Source: Nocardia uniformis NBRC 13702 (lineage in GTDB: Bacteria; Actinomycetota; Actinomycetes; Mycobacteriales; Mycobacteriaceae). Taken from it: a DNA stretch of 64,000 bases. Below the pieces are notes generated by a model. That model was given only the letters and a program-made list of their open reading frames with translations. It was not told where the DNA came from and did not search any database. Made by a program: the position numbers and the translations under genes. Where the stretch lies: NCBI RefSeq assembly GCF_001613345.1, contig NZ_BDCE01000020.1, positions 1 through 64,000 of the forward strand. The letters are read 5' to 3'. Positions 18,868-64,000 of the stretch are shown piece after piece (position 1 is the first letter of the stretch; each line of letters opens with the position of its first letter).

Positions 18868-19631
18868 TACGCCAACCACGACAGCCCCTCGTCGCCGCCG
18901 ACGCGCCCACCGACGAGCCGGACGAAGGCGTCCTCCAGGCTGCCGGTTCCGCGCACCTCGGCCACGGTGCCGCCCGCCACCACCCGGCCGCGATGAATCA
19001 CGGCCACCTGATCACACAGGTTCTCCACCAGTGCCATCACATGGCTGGACAGCACCACCGCTCCCCCGCCCGCCACGAATCGCTGCAGAATCGTGCGAAT
19101 GGTGGAGGCGGACACCGGATCCACCGCCTCGAACGGCTCGTCGAGCACCAGGAGCCTCGGCCCGTGCAACAGTGCGGTGGCGAGTCCGATCTTCTTCCGC
19201 ATACCGGCCGAATAATCCACCACCACGGTGTTTTCCGCGCCGTCGAGTTCGAGTACCCGCAGTAGCTCGTCGGTGCGCTCCGCCACCACCGGCTTGGGCA
19301 TGCCGCGCAGCAATCCGGTGTAGTTCAACAACTCTCGCCCGGTGAGCCGCTCCGGTAGGGCCAACCCGTCCGGCAGCACCCCCACCAGCGCCTTGGCCGG
19401 CACCGGATCCGCCCACACCTCGGTGCCGAAGATGCGCGCCGCCCCATGGTCGGGCCGCAACAACCCCACCGCCATCGACAGCGTGGTCGTCTTCCCGGCC
19501 CCGTTGGGCCCCACCAACCCGAAGAAGGATCCGGGCCGCACCGCGAGGCTCACGCCTTCGACAACCCACGGCCCGCCGAACCTCTTGTAAAGCCCATCCA
19601 ACTCTAGCGCCGGATGCCCATCCACCTGCAT
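18867..19631 (-). CDS. ABC transporter ATP-binding protein
   Basis: The 254-residue nucleotide-binding domain has Walker A GPNGAGKTT near residue 40, the signature helix YSAGMRKKIGLA (SAGMRKK in place of LSGGQ), Walker B LLVLDEPFEAVDP and the switch His in SSHVMAL. It energises export by the permease encoded immediately downstream. The ATG at 19631 follows GAGGGG at four bases. The modified signature motif is typical of ABC-2 exporters of the CcmA/DrrA type. Confidence 0.93.
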   Translation of the reverse strand: MQVDGHPALELDGLYKRFGGPWVVEGVSLAVRPGSFFGLVGPNGAGKTTTLSMAVGLLRPDHGAARIFGTEVWADPVPAKALVGVLPDGLALPERLTGRELLNYTGLLRGMPKPVVAERTDELLRVLELDGAENTVVVDYSAGMRKKIGLATALLHGPRLLVLDEPFEAVDPVSASTIRTILQRFVAGGGAVVLSSHVMALVENLCDQVAVIHRGRVVAGGTVAEVRGTGSLEDAFVRLVGGRVGGDEGLSWLA

Positions 19632-19725
19632 GTTTCCCCTCTTCCGGGCGCCGCACAGGCATGCCCTCGCATCACGATACGACGCGGAACCGGGGACGGT
19701 TCAGTAGGGAGATGACGCCGTCGTG

Positions 19726-20178
19726 TCAGATTCGGTCAGCGGTTCCCCGAGGGACAATCCATTGATGCCGGAGGTCGGGGTAAGCAGCAGCCATTAATTC
19801 GAAGTGATTGTCGTAGTGCAGAACAGTGGCGTCGTAATGAACTGCCGTCGCGGCGATCAGGATGTCGGTCGCCTGCGCGGAACGACCATGACCTTGTGCC
19901 CACAACCCGGATCGAATCGCTCGCACGATACGGTCGATACCTGGGTCCATTGGCAGAAAGTGGTACACGGCGGAGTACACGTGGACTATTCGATCCAGAT
20001 CGAGGCGATTTCTCGCGCTGTAGCACGCTTCGTCCAATGTGACGACGTTGGAGCAGAGTACGGCGACGTCATCACTGAGGCGGTCGAATGCCTTCCGTAC
20101 AGCCACGCTCGTACGGATCCGAGAGACCGCACTGTGGTCGACCAAATAGAGCGCCCGGGCGCTGCCGAGGCCGCTCAT
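19726..20178 (-). CDS. vapC: VapC-type PIN-domain toxin
   Basis: The 150-residue PIN ribonuclease shows the acidic metal site expected for the family: D14 (LVDHSAVS), E50 (TLDEACYS), D105 (QATDILIAATA) and D123. It would cleave RNA, often tRNA or rRNA, when its antitoxin is degraded. Its ATG overlaps the stop of the antitoxin gene (ATGA), the normal vapBC arrangement. Length is slightly above the usual 130-140 residues. Confidence 0.9.
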   Translation of the reverse strand: MSGLGSARALYLVDHSAVSRIRTSVAVRKAFDRLSDDVAVLCSNVVTLDEACYSARNRLDLDRIVHVYSAVYHFLPMDPGIDRIVRAIRSGLWAQGHGRSAQATDILIAATAVHYDATVLHYDNHFELMAAAYPDLRHQWIVPRGTADRI

Positions 20179-20390
20179 TGATCGCGCGATCGCTCGGCTT
20201 CCGCTTTCAGCTCATCGTCGGTTAGGAATACATCGTTGTCCGCGAACCATGCAATCGCGTCATGCTGTTGCTGTTGCCGAACGAGCAATCGCAAAGCAGT
20301 CCGCACCGTCTCGGTCTTCGTCGCACCGCCGGTTACCTGACGAGCCTGTTCCATCAGGTCGTCCGGGATGTCGATCAAGGTCTTCGCCAT
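20175..20390 (-). CDS. vapB: VapB-type antitoxin
   Basis: The 71-residue protein begins MAKTLIDIPDDLMEQARQ, a typical ribbon-helix-helix DNA-binding start. A C-terminal tail rich in Asp, Glu and Arg wraps the toxin. The ATG at 20390 follows AGGAGG at the right distance; the longer open frame upstream has no support. It would neutralise VapC and, with it, repress the shared promoter just upstream. Confidence 0.88.
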   Translation of the reverse strand: MAKTLIDIPDDLMEQARQVTGGATKTETVRTALRLLVRQQQQHDAIAWFADNDVFLTDDELKAEAERSRDQ

Positions 20391-20395
20391 ACCAT

Positions 20396-20439
20396 TCCTC
20401 CTATGGATATCCGAAACTGCGCTCCAGTATATACTCCAG
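20396..20439 (-). promoter_or_regulatory. vapBC promoter/operator and ribosome-binding site
   Basis: The palindrome AGTATATACT (20426-20435) lies inside a direct repeat CTCCAG-TATATA-CTCCAG (20422-20439). On the minus strand it supplies a -10 box TATACT (20426-20431). AGGAGGA at 20396-20402 is the ribosome-binding site of vapB. A palindrome overlapping the -10 is the usual place for VapBC autoregulation. The -35 is not clear. The 177 bases between this and the NRPS stop show nothing else. Confidence 0.55.
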
Positions 20440-20616
20440 GATCTCGCTGGTCGGAGCTTTGGGTGGAGTGGTCGACGAGCCATCGCTGACCACGATCCGA
20501 GCGTTGTCGACCGCCTCTGCCGAGCTATTGGCAAGGGTGGACCAGACATGTGCGGGGTGAGAGTCGATCTCGCTGATTGACGGGCGGTATGTCCACCAAC
20601 CAGCGAAATTCAGCGA

Positions 20617-22809
20617 CTAATTGCTGGACACGATCCGTACATCGTCACCTGCCGCGTCAGTCGGCTCCCCCAGGGCGGTGACCCAGTGGGTGACCTCGCC
20701 TTCGTCCAGGTCTGCGGCGATCTCACCGTCACCCGGCAGCACAGAAAGTGCACCCGCCGTGGCCACGGCTAGGAATTCGTTCACAGCCGCCTGTCCGGTG
20801 GTCGCGGTCGTGTAGAGGGTCGACTCGTAGTCGATCTCGTGTTCCTCACGCAGGGCATCGGCTCGGTCGAGGGCGTCGGTCTGGGTGAGGGTGGCCCAGG
20901 TGCCGTCGGCTTCGCGGTGGACGAAGGCCGGGGTGTCCTCGGTGAGCGGGCGGACTCGGTCGGCGTAGGAGACCGGGTGGGCGGCGGCGGCGGCGATATC
21001 CGCCTTGATCTCGGGGTCGGTGGGGACCAGCCAGCGGACCGATTTGGCGGCCGGTTCCAGGGCGATGCCGAAACCGGCTCCGGCGGCGAGGATATCGCCG
21101 AAGGAGAGGTTGTCGGCGAACAGCACCGCGGCACCTGCCTTGTGGATCGCCCAGGCCGCCACTACCGCATCGACCGAGCGAGGGAGAGCGACGGCGACGA
21201 CATCGCCGGGACCCGCGCCGCGATCGATGAGGACTCGGGCCAGCTGGGAGGAGCGGCGGTCGAGCTCGTGGTAGGCGAGCTCCTGGCCGTCCGCCAGCAA
21301 TGCCGGGGCCTGCGGGTCCTCCTCCACCACGGCGGCGAGCGCCTTGGCGACCGTGCGGTCACCGAGCCGGTTCACCTCGGGGGTGGAATCGGTTGCGGCG
21401 ACCGTACTTTCGGCGAGGATGCGGGCCCGCTCGGTGTCATCGAGGATATCGATGGCGCCGACCAGGCTCGCCGGATCGCCGAGCAGGGCGTCGAGGACGC
21501 GGTGCAGACGCGCGGCGAGGGTGGTGACCTCGTCGGCGGTGAACCGGCTACCCAGGTACCGCATGGTGATATTGATGGTTTCCTCGGCCATCACCACCAG
21601 GGTCATCGGGTAGTGGGTGTTGTCATTGACGCCGACACCGGTGACGGACATACCGTCGATGGAGCTGGCGGCGGCGACCGCTTCCTTGTCCATGGGGTAG
21701 GACTCGAACACCATGAGGGTGTCGAACTGGCTGCCCATACCGGCGACCCGCTGGATATCGGTGAGCCCGATGTAGTGGTGTTCCAGCAGATCTGCCTGTT
21801 CACGCTGGACCCGCTCGAGCATGCCCTCGACGGTGAGCCGGTCGTCGATGCGAATGCGTACCGGCAGGGTGTTGATGAACAGACCCACCATGGTTTCCAC
21901 TCCGGGCAGGTCGGCGGGGCGGCCGGAGACCGTCGCGCCGAACACCACATCGCCACGGCCGGTGAGCCTGCCGAGCAGGATGGCCCACGCGGTCTGCACC
22001 ACGGTATTCACCGTGACGCCGAGTTCCCCGGCGCGCTTGGTAAGCGCGCGGGTGCGTTCGGCATCGATTTCGGTTTCGTGGCGGCCGATTTCGTAGTTCT
22101 CCTCCGCACGCGGCTGCGGTGCGAGCTGCGTCGGTTCGGAGACGCCGGAGAGCGCCCTGGTCCACGCCCGCAGCGATTCGTCGCGGTCACGACCGGCGAG
22201 CCAGCTGAGGAAGTTCCGGTAGGAGGTGACGCGCGGCAGTGCCGAAGTGTCGCCACGAACCGCGTACAGCACCAACAGATCCTGCATGAGCAGCGGCATG
22301 GACCAGCCGTCCACCAGGATGTGGTGGGTGGTGATCACCAGGTGCGCCTGTTCGGCCTCGGTGCGGAACAGCGTGAACCGCATGAGCGGCGGCGTAGCCA
22401 GATCGAAGTGCGTGCCGCGATCGATCTCGATGAGCTCCCGCATCCGCGGAACCCGCTGTGCCTGCGGCAGATCGGTCAGATCGACCACACGCCACGGCGC
22501 TTCGGCGCGATCGAGTACCACCTGTACCGGCTTGCCGTCATTGTCGGTGACAAAGGCGGTCCGCAGGTTCGGGTAGCGATCGACCACTCCCTGTGCGGCG
22601 GCATGCAACCGCTCGACGTCGACGGTGCCACCGAGATCCAGCACGGCCTGCATGGTGTACACGTCGAGGGTCTGCTGACTCTGGGCGATCATCGCCTGGA
22701 ACAGCAGGCCGCCCTGCAGCGGTGACAGCGGCCAGACATCGGCGAGCGCCGGGTAGTTGCGCTCCCACACCTCGATATCGCCCTGGCCGACCTGGACGAG
22801 AGACATATC
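20617..22809 (-). other. NRPS terminal C13 and truncated, degenerate A domain
   Basis: C13 ([24 protein letters not shown] near 22313) is of the D-accepting type, fitting the epimerase before it. The following 260 residues start like an A domain ([29 protein letters not shown] has been shortened here to its core [15 protein letters not shown]). They lack TSGSTGxPKG, YGPTE, YRTGD and the catalytic Lys, and end at about the A4-A5 region. No T or thioesterase domain follows. How the chain is released cannot be told. Confidence 0.8.
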
Positions 22810-23401
22810 CGACGGCGTGAAGCCGCCGACCTCGGTCCGCTGGGCGTGCGCGGCCAGCGCCGACAGTGCCGCCACGAACAGATCGGCGAACTCCTGCACC
22901 CGTTCCCGACTCAGCAGCCCCGTCGGGAAGGCGAAGGCCGCGCCCAGTTGCGGGCCGTCCTCGCCATCGGTGACGATGGCATTGATGTCCAGGGTGGCAT
23001 TGGCGGGCATGTCGAGATCCATATCCGCGTCCAGCTGCCCGAGGTCACTCACCGGCACCCAGCCCAGCTCGGCGAGCTGTTCGGGTACTTCACCGGCGGA
23101 GACACGACCGAGGTAGTTGAAGCTGATCTGGCCGACATCGCGCAGCTCATCCCGAGTTTCGGGGTTGAGGTGGCGCAGCAGACCGAAGCCGAGCCCCTTA
23201 TCGGGCACCGACAGCAGCTGTTCCTTGACCGATTTCACAATGTCGCCCATGGCTTTTCCGCCCTGGAACGCATCGTCGAGATCGGCCGAACCCACGTCCA
23301 GTCGCACGGGGTAGGCGCTGGTGAACCAGCCGACGGTGCGCGAGAGATCCGCGCCCGGCACGACTTCCTCTTCGCGGCCGTGACCCTCCAAACGAATGAG
23401 C

Positions 23402-23449
23402 GTCGCGGAGCGACTCGATGGGGGGTGGTGGCCGGGCGACGGGTGGGCC
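23402..23449 (+). repeat. H element, copy 1 (in epimerase 12)
   Basis: A 48-base element, 16 codons. It starts with the hairpin GTCGC-GGA-GCGAC (23402-23414), then TCGATGGGGGGTGGTGG and CCGGGCGACGGGTGGGCC. Read on the minus strand it encodes [11 protein letters not shown] and following residues. It lies in a loop before LIRLEGHGR, where epimerase 6 has a different, shorter sequence. Confidence 0.85.
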
Positions 23450-24112
23450 AGTGTCGCGGAACCCGCTCCGCGCCACCGCGATACGGCCATGGCCAGCGCC
23501 GACAGCAGTCCGTCGTTGACACCACCGCGGTACAGGCCTGGAATGGCGGTCAGCACGGCGTCGGTCACCTCAGCCGGAACCGATACCTCGACCCGCTCCA
23601 CAGTGGCGAAGGTATCCACCGCCGGATCGAAGGCGCGCGAGCCGAGCAGCGGATCGGGCGTACCCGTGACTCCCTGCCAGAACTCGAGCTCCGCGACCCG
23701 CTCGGGGGCGGCGGCCGCATCGACGAGGGCGTGCGCCCAGCGCCGCATGGAGGTGCCGTTGGCGGGCAGCGCCACCGGCTGACCGAAGGCCAGCTGCGAC
23801 CAGGCCGTGGCGAAGTCCGGAATCAGAATGCGCCAGGACACGCCGTCGACCACGAAGTGGTGGGCGGCGAGCATGAGCACATCGCGACGGTCGCCCTCGA
23901 AGGAGAACCAGACGAACTGGATCATGGCGGCATTGGCTGGATCGAGTCGTCCGAGCGCACCGTCGAGTTCGACACCTGCGGCCCGGGTCAGCTCCGCATC
24001 GGAGATGTCGGCGGGCACGACAACGCGCTGGATCAGCGCGTCGACATCGACGGCTCCCCGCTCGAGCGCCTCGAATGTCCAACCGGCTCTGCCTGACGCG
24101 GCGTCCGCGGGG

Positions 24113-24160
24113 CCCTCCGTGGTTACGCGAGCTGCCGCCTCCGTGCCCGTCGCTCCCGCC
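24113..24160 (-). repeat. V element, copy 2 (in epimerase 12)
   Basis: The 48 bases starting CCCTCCGTGGTTACGCGAGC and continuing TGCCGCCTCCG are 45/48 identical to the copy at 50722-50769, although the two protein contexts are unrelated. Encoded peptide: [12 protein letters not shown]. Confidence 0.88.
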
Positions 24161-27100
24161 GGGGCGTTCCCACGCAGGCGCGACCGGAGCACATCGTGGT
24201 GGTCGAAGACCGCCGCGAGGGTGCCTACCAGGGTCTGCCGGTCGATACCGTCGGGCAGGCGCAAGGCCATGGACTGCGAGAACCGCTGGTAGGTCGACCC
24301 ACTCGACAGAATGGCGGTCATGATCGGCGTCAGCGGGATATCGCCGACACCGCCACCGGGCAGTTCCGCCAGCTTCTGCTGTTCGGAATCCCCACCGCGC
24401 ACGGCGATTTCGGCCAGTCCGGCCACGCTGCGCTTCTCGAACACATCGCGGGGGCTGAACAGGATGCCCCGGCCCTTGGCCCGCGACACCAGCTGAATCG
24501 ACAGGATCGAATCGCCGCCGAGTGCGAAGAAGGAATCGTCGAGGCCGACCTGTTCGACACCGAGTACCTCGGCGAAGACAGCGGCGATCTCGCCTTCCAG
24601 ATCGCTGACGGGAGCCCGGAATTCGCGCGGGGCCAGGGCGGGCGCGGGCAGGGCGCGACGGTCGAGCTTGCCCGCCCCGGTCAGCGGAATCTCGTCGATG
24701 ACCGTAATGGCCGTCGGCACCATGTATTCCGGCAGCAGCGCGGCGGCGTGTTCGGTGAGCGCGGCGATATCGATGACCGCCCCGTCGACCGGTCGCACAT
24801 ACGACGCCAGGATGGTGGTCCCGGCCTCGGTCCTGTGTCCGACGGTGACCGCGAAGTCCACGCTCTCGTACGCGGTGAGTGCCGCGTCGATCTCGCCGAG
24901 TTCGATACGGAAACCGCGCACCTTGACCTGGAAGTCATTGCGGCCCACGTACTCCACCACGGCATTGCCCGCGGCGTCGCGACGCCACCGCACTACGTCA
25001 CCGGTGCGGTACAACCGGTCACCCGCCGCACCGAACGGATCGGCGACGAACCGCTCGGCGGTCAGACCCGGCCGCGCGTGGTAGCCACGCGCCAGCTGCA
25101 CACCGGCGACGTAGAGCTCACCGGCGACACCTTCGGGTACCGGATGCAGTCGGGCGTCGAGCACCATGGCCCGCATACCGCGCACCGGACCACCGATGAC
25201 CACCGGATCGCCCGCCGACAGCGGGTCGGAGATATTGGTGGCAATGGTCGCCTCGGTCGGACCGTAGGCATTGTGGAAGCGGCGCGGGCCGGCGCCCCCC
25301 GACCTGTTGGACACTGCGACCGACCACTTGGCCACCAGATCCGCCGATACGGCTTCACCACCGGCGATGATGACTTCCATACCCGCCAGCTGCTTGGCGT
25401 CCAGCGAGGCCAGCACCGATGGCGTGATCAGGCCGACACTCACCCGCTCGCGGGCAATGAGCTCACCGAGCTCGTCGCCGCCATAGGTGCCCGGCGGCAC
25501 CACCACGAGCGCACCGGCCGCACCGAGCGCCAACAGCAGCTCCAGGATGGAGGCGTCGAACGACGGGGAGGCGAAATGCAGTGCCCGCGAACCGGAGTCG
25601 AGGCCGTAGCGCACGACCTGCTCCAGGCTGAAGTTGGCCAGACCCGCATGGGTGACCACCACGCCCTTGGGCATACCGGTGGTGCCGGAGGTGTAGATGA
25701 CGTACGCGGCATGCTCGGCCCGAATGGGTGCCCAGCGATCGGCATCGGTGACCGCGCCATCCGAGTAGCGCTCGGCCTCGGCCAGCACCGCGGTGTCATC
25801 GAGGGACAGCCAACCGGCCAGGCTCTTGACCGGCGGCAGTTCGTTCACCTTGTCGGTGACCGTGAGGCCCAGCACCGCACCGGAATCCGACACCATATGC
25901 GCGATACGGTCAGCCGGGTAGGCCGGATCGATCGGCACGAAGGCCGCACCGGACTTTGCGACCGCCCACACCGCGAGTACGGATTCGATGGAGCGCGGAA
26001 TGGCCACGGCCACCAGCACATCCGGTCCGGCGCCGCGTTCGATGAGCAGTCGCGCCAGACGTGAGGAGGCCTCATCGAGTTCGGTGTAGGTGAGGCTGCG
26101 GTCTCCGAAGACCACCGCCTGACCCTTCGGATTGTCCTGGGCGGCAGCGCTCATGAGATCCGCGAGAGTGGCCGCGGGCACCACCGCACCGCCCGTGCGG
26201 GCAATGAGGTCGGCGCGCTCCGGCTGCGCGAGGATCTCCAGGTCACCGACCGGCTGCTCCGGCCGCGTGGTGAGCTGTTCGAGCAGTCGGGTGAACCGCT
26301 GCGCGAACACCTCGACGGTGCTGTCGTCGAACAGGTCACGCGCGAAGGACAGTTCGGCGTACATGCCGTCGGAGCCCGATTCACGGCCCGCCGTGGGTCC
26401 GGCTTCCCGAATGGTCAGCGACAGATCGAACTTGGCGGTGTCATTGTCGAATTCGACGGCGGCGACCCGCAATCCGGGCAGTTCGAAGGTGGTGTCCGGC
26501 AGGTTCTCGAACGACAGCACCACCTGGAACAGCGGATGCCGCGAGGTGGACCGTTCCGGGCTGAGCAGATCGACCAGGCGCTCGAATGGAATATCGGCGT
26601 GTGCGAAGGCCTGCAGATCGGTGTCCTTGGCCTGTGCCAGCAGCTCACCGAAGTTGGCCTGTCCGTCCACTCGGGTACGCAGCACCAGGGTGTTGACGAA
26701 CATGCCGATCACATCGTCGAGTTCGGCCTCGCCACGACCGGCGATCGGAGTGCCGACCGCGATGTCATCGGTGCCCGACAGGCGCGCCAGGAAGACCGCG
26801 AGCGCGGTGTGCATGACCATGAACATGGTCGCGCCCTGCTCGCGGCCAATCCGCTGGAGGCCCTGGTGCAGTTCGGTGCCGATCGGGAACAGCACCCGGC
26901 CGCCGCGGAAGGACTGCGTGGTCGGACGCGGGCGATCGGCCGGCAGGTTCAGCTCATCCGGCAGATCCGCCAGCGCGGTGCGCCAGTAGTCGGCCTGCGC
27001 GGAGATGAGGCTCTGCGGATCGTCCTCGGAGCCCAGCACCTCGCGCTGCCAGATGCTGAAGTCCGCGTACTGCACCGGCATCGGAGCCCAGCCCGGCGTC

Positions 27101-28171
27101 ACACCGGCGGCGCGCGCCGCGTAGGCCACCATCACATCGCGGGTGAGCGGGCCCATGGACCAGCCGTCCGCGCTGATGTGGTGCGCCACGAAGACGAGCA
27201 CATGCTCGACGGTGGCGGACTCGGTTCTGCGGGCCGCGCCATTGTGCAGCGCCGCGGCGGCGTTCTCCCCGACCGAGCGCAGCGTGGCGGCCTCGATCGC
27301 GGCGGCGGCATCGAGGGCGGACGCCTCGTGCTCGGTCATTTCCTCTACGGCCGCGACGCGGAACAGCTTGGCGCGCAGGGGCACTTCGCTGGTGACGTCG
27401 AAGCCGGTCGAGATGGCCGCGGCAATGCGGTCGCGGATCTGGGTGGCGGAAACCGCGATCGGGGTGAGGTCCGGAACTGCCTGAGCCGCCGGGACGATCA
27501 CCTGGGATGCCGCACCGTCGACCTGCGGGTAGATGGTCCGCAGGGTTTCGTGGCGGCCGATGACATCGGCGACCGCCTGCTGGAGCGCGGCGGTATCCAG
27601 TTCGCCGGTGAGGCGGACGGCGACCGGGATGTTGTAGGCCGCCGACGTGGTGTCGAACTGGTTGAGGAACCACATGCGCTGCTGCGCGAGCGACAGCGGA
27701 ATCACAGTGTTCGATTCCTTGGCAGGACGCTCCCGCGCGGTCAGCGCCTTGCGGCCGCCCGCTCCGGCGTGCTGCTCTACCTTGGCGGCGAGACCGGCGA
27801 CGGTGGAGGCCTCGAACAGGGCGCGCACCGGCACCCGGGCGTCGAGTGCGGCACCGATTCGGGCCGCTACCTGAGTGGCGAGCAGTGAGTTGCCGCCGAG
27901 CGTGAAGAAGTCGTCGTCGGCACCCACACGCTCGGCACCGAGCACGTCGGCGAAGACACCCGCCACGATCTCTTCGATGGGGGTGGAGGGTGCGCGGAAC
28001 GCGGTGGACTCGAATTCCGGTTCCGGCAGGGCCTTTCGATCCAGCTTGCCGTTAACGTTCAACGGCAGGGCGTCGAGGACCACGAAGGCCGAGGGGACCA
28101 TGTAGGACGGCAACGCCGCCGACAAGGCCGACTTCACCGCAGCCACGTCTACGACCGAAGCAAAACCTTCC

Positions 28172-28261
28172 GTCATTCCGGCGTGCTTTTGGCCGGAATC
28201 CACCGCTGTCAAGACCGGTGCCTCCGAATGTGGATCCCGGCCAAAAGCATGCCGGGATGAC
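28172..28261. repeat. P palindrome, copy 3 (inside A11 coding sequence)
   Basis: Arms 28172-28203 and 28230-28261 match at 29 of 32 inverted positions around a 26-base loop. The element is 90 bases (30 codons) and stop-free in the NRPS frame, encoding RHAFGRDP, then SEAPVLTAV, then [10 protein letters not shown]. The other two copies are intergenic. Confidence 0.92.
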
Positions 28262-28308
28262 GAGGAGGACTCAGACGACTCGGATGACGAGGAGGACTCG
28301 GGTGACGC
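28255..28308. repeat. 27 bp tandem repeat encoding a Ser/Glu run
   Basis: GGATGACGAGGAGGACTC occurs at 28255-28272 and again at 28282-28299, a 27-base period that begins within the end of the P palindrome. On the minus strand it encodes the run [16 protein letters not shown]. It may have grown by slippage after the palindrome inserted. Confidence 0.75.
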
Positions 28309-28568
28309 GGCCGACACCAGGTACGCCACCAGACGGTCGCCCGTGCGCTGATCGGACTTCGCGATGACCGCGGTCTGCGCGATCTCCGGCAACGCCAACA
28401 GCGCCGCTTCGATCTCGCCGAGTTCGATACGGAAACCACGGATCTTGACCTGGAAGTCGGTGCGGCCCCGGTACTCCAGCTCACCGTTTCCGGTCCAGGC
28501 GACGAGGTCGCCCGTGCGGTACATGCGCGCACCGACAGTGAACGGGTTGGCCACGAAACGGTCCGCGC

Positions 28569-64000
<35,432 letters not shown>

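Larger units (their letters stand above)
22810..27769 (-). other. NRPS module 12: C12-A12-T12-E12
   Basis: C12 has HHISADG near 27170, preceded by an Ala-rich insertion of about 46 residues. A12 spans about 26220-24650 with code D-A-L-L-I-G-A-I-A-K, unassigned and probably hydrophobic. T12 has GGDSI near 24511; the epimerase ([10 protein letters not shown] near 23855, NYLGRV) spans about 24390-22810. The epimerase contains a V element (24113-24160) and an H element (23402-23449) in two loops. Confidence 0.82.

Noticed and set aside
21600..22800. Terminal domain as a thioesterase or a second epimerase
   Set aside because: It has HHILVDGWS and the layout of a D-accepting condensation domain; no GxSxG thioesterase motif and no epimerase NYLGRV motif.
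77..28261. CRISPR array or insertion sequence for the P repeats
   Set aside because: The copies are far apart, have no spacers, no cas or transposase genes and no larger terminal repeats.

Overview
The window is GC-rich DNA with dense, strongly GC-biased coding, actinomycete-type TetR, MarR and vapBC genes, and a giant peptide synthetase. It most likely comes from Nocardia or a close relative in the Mycobacteriales; this is inferred from gene content and base composition, not from a marker gene.

Left part (1-20600), housekeeping and accessory genes. In order: a small PH-like membrane protein, a Nudix hydrolase, a 14-segment drug-efflux transporter (minus strand), and a two-domain TerD-type protein with a Pro/Gln-rich linker. 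Next comes a nitrogen-scavenging operon: a divergent TetR regulator, a sodium:solute symporter, two DUF1989 urea-carboxylase-associated proteins, a carboxyltransferase-only urea/guanidine carboxylase, and allophanate hydrolase. The last four genes are joined by ATGA-type overlaps. After this: an epoxide hydrolase, a MarR regulator divergent from an SGNH hydrolase, a vanadium-dependent haloperoxidase, an ABC exporter (ATPase plus permease) and a vapBC toxin-antitoxin pair.

Right part (20617-64000, minus strand): one continuous non-ribosomal peptide synthetase (NRPS) reading, about 14,460 codons long and still open at the right edge. It contains twelve A-T units, condensation domains between them, epimerases in modules 6 and 12, and a terminal condensation domain followed by a degenerate, truncated A domain. 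There is no thioesterase. A one-base deletion near 28744 splits it into two frames inside the 11th A domain. Specificity residues read by eye give Ser (modules 3, 4, 7, 9) and Thr (module 5). Modules 2 and 8 share one unassigned code, and modules 10 and 11 share another.

The most unusual feature is a set of short dispersed repeats lying in frame inside protein-coding DNA, mostly in surface loops and linkers of the NRPS. They are a 76-90 bp palindrome (P, three copies, one inside an A domain), a 48 bp hairpin element (H, three copies, with compensatory stem changes), an up to 48 bp element (V, six copies in both orientations, one of them in the nitrogen operon), and a 31 bp hairpin element (N, two copies). 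A paralogous domain gives an empty-site comparison for one H copy. They resemble protein-coding palindromic elements known from Rickettsia, but their sequences look unrelated.
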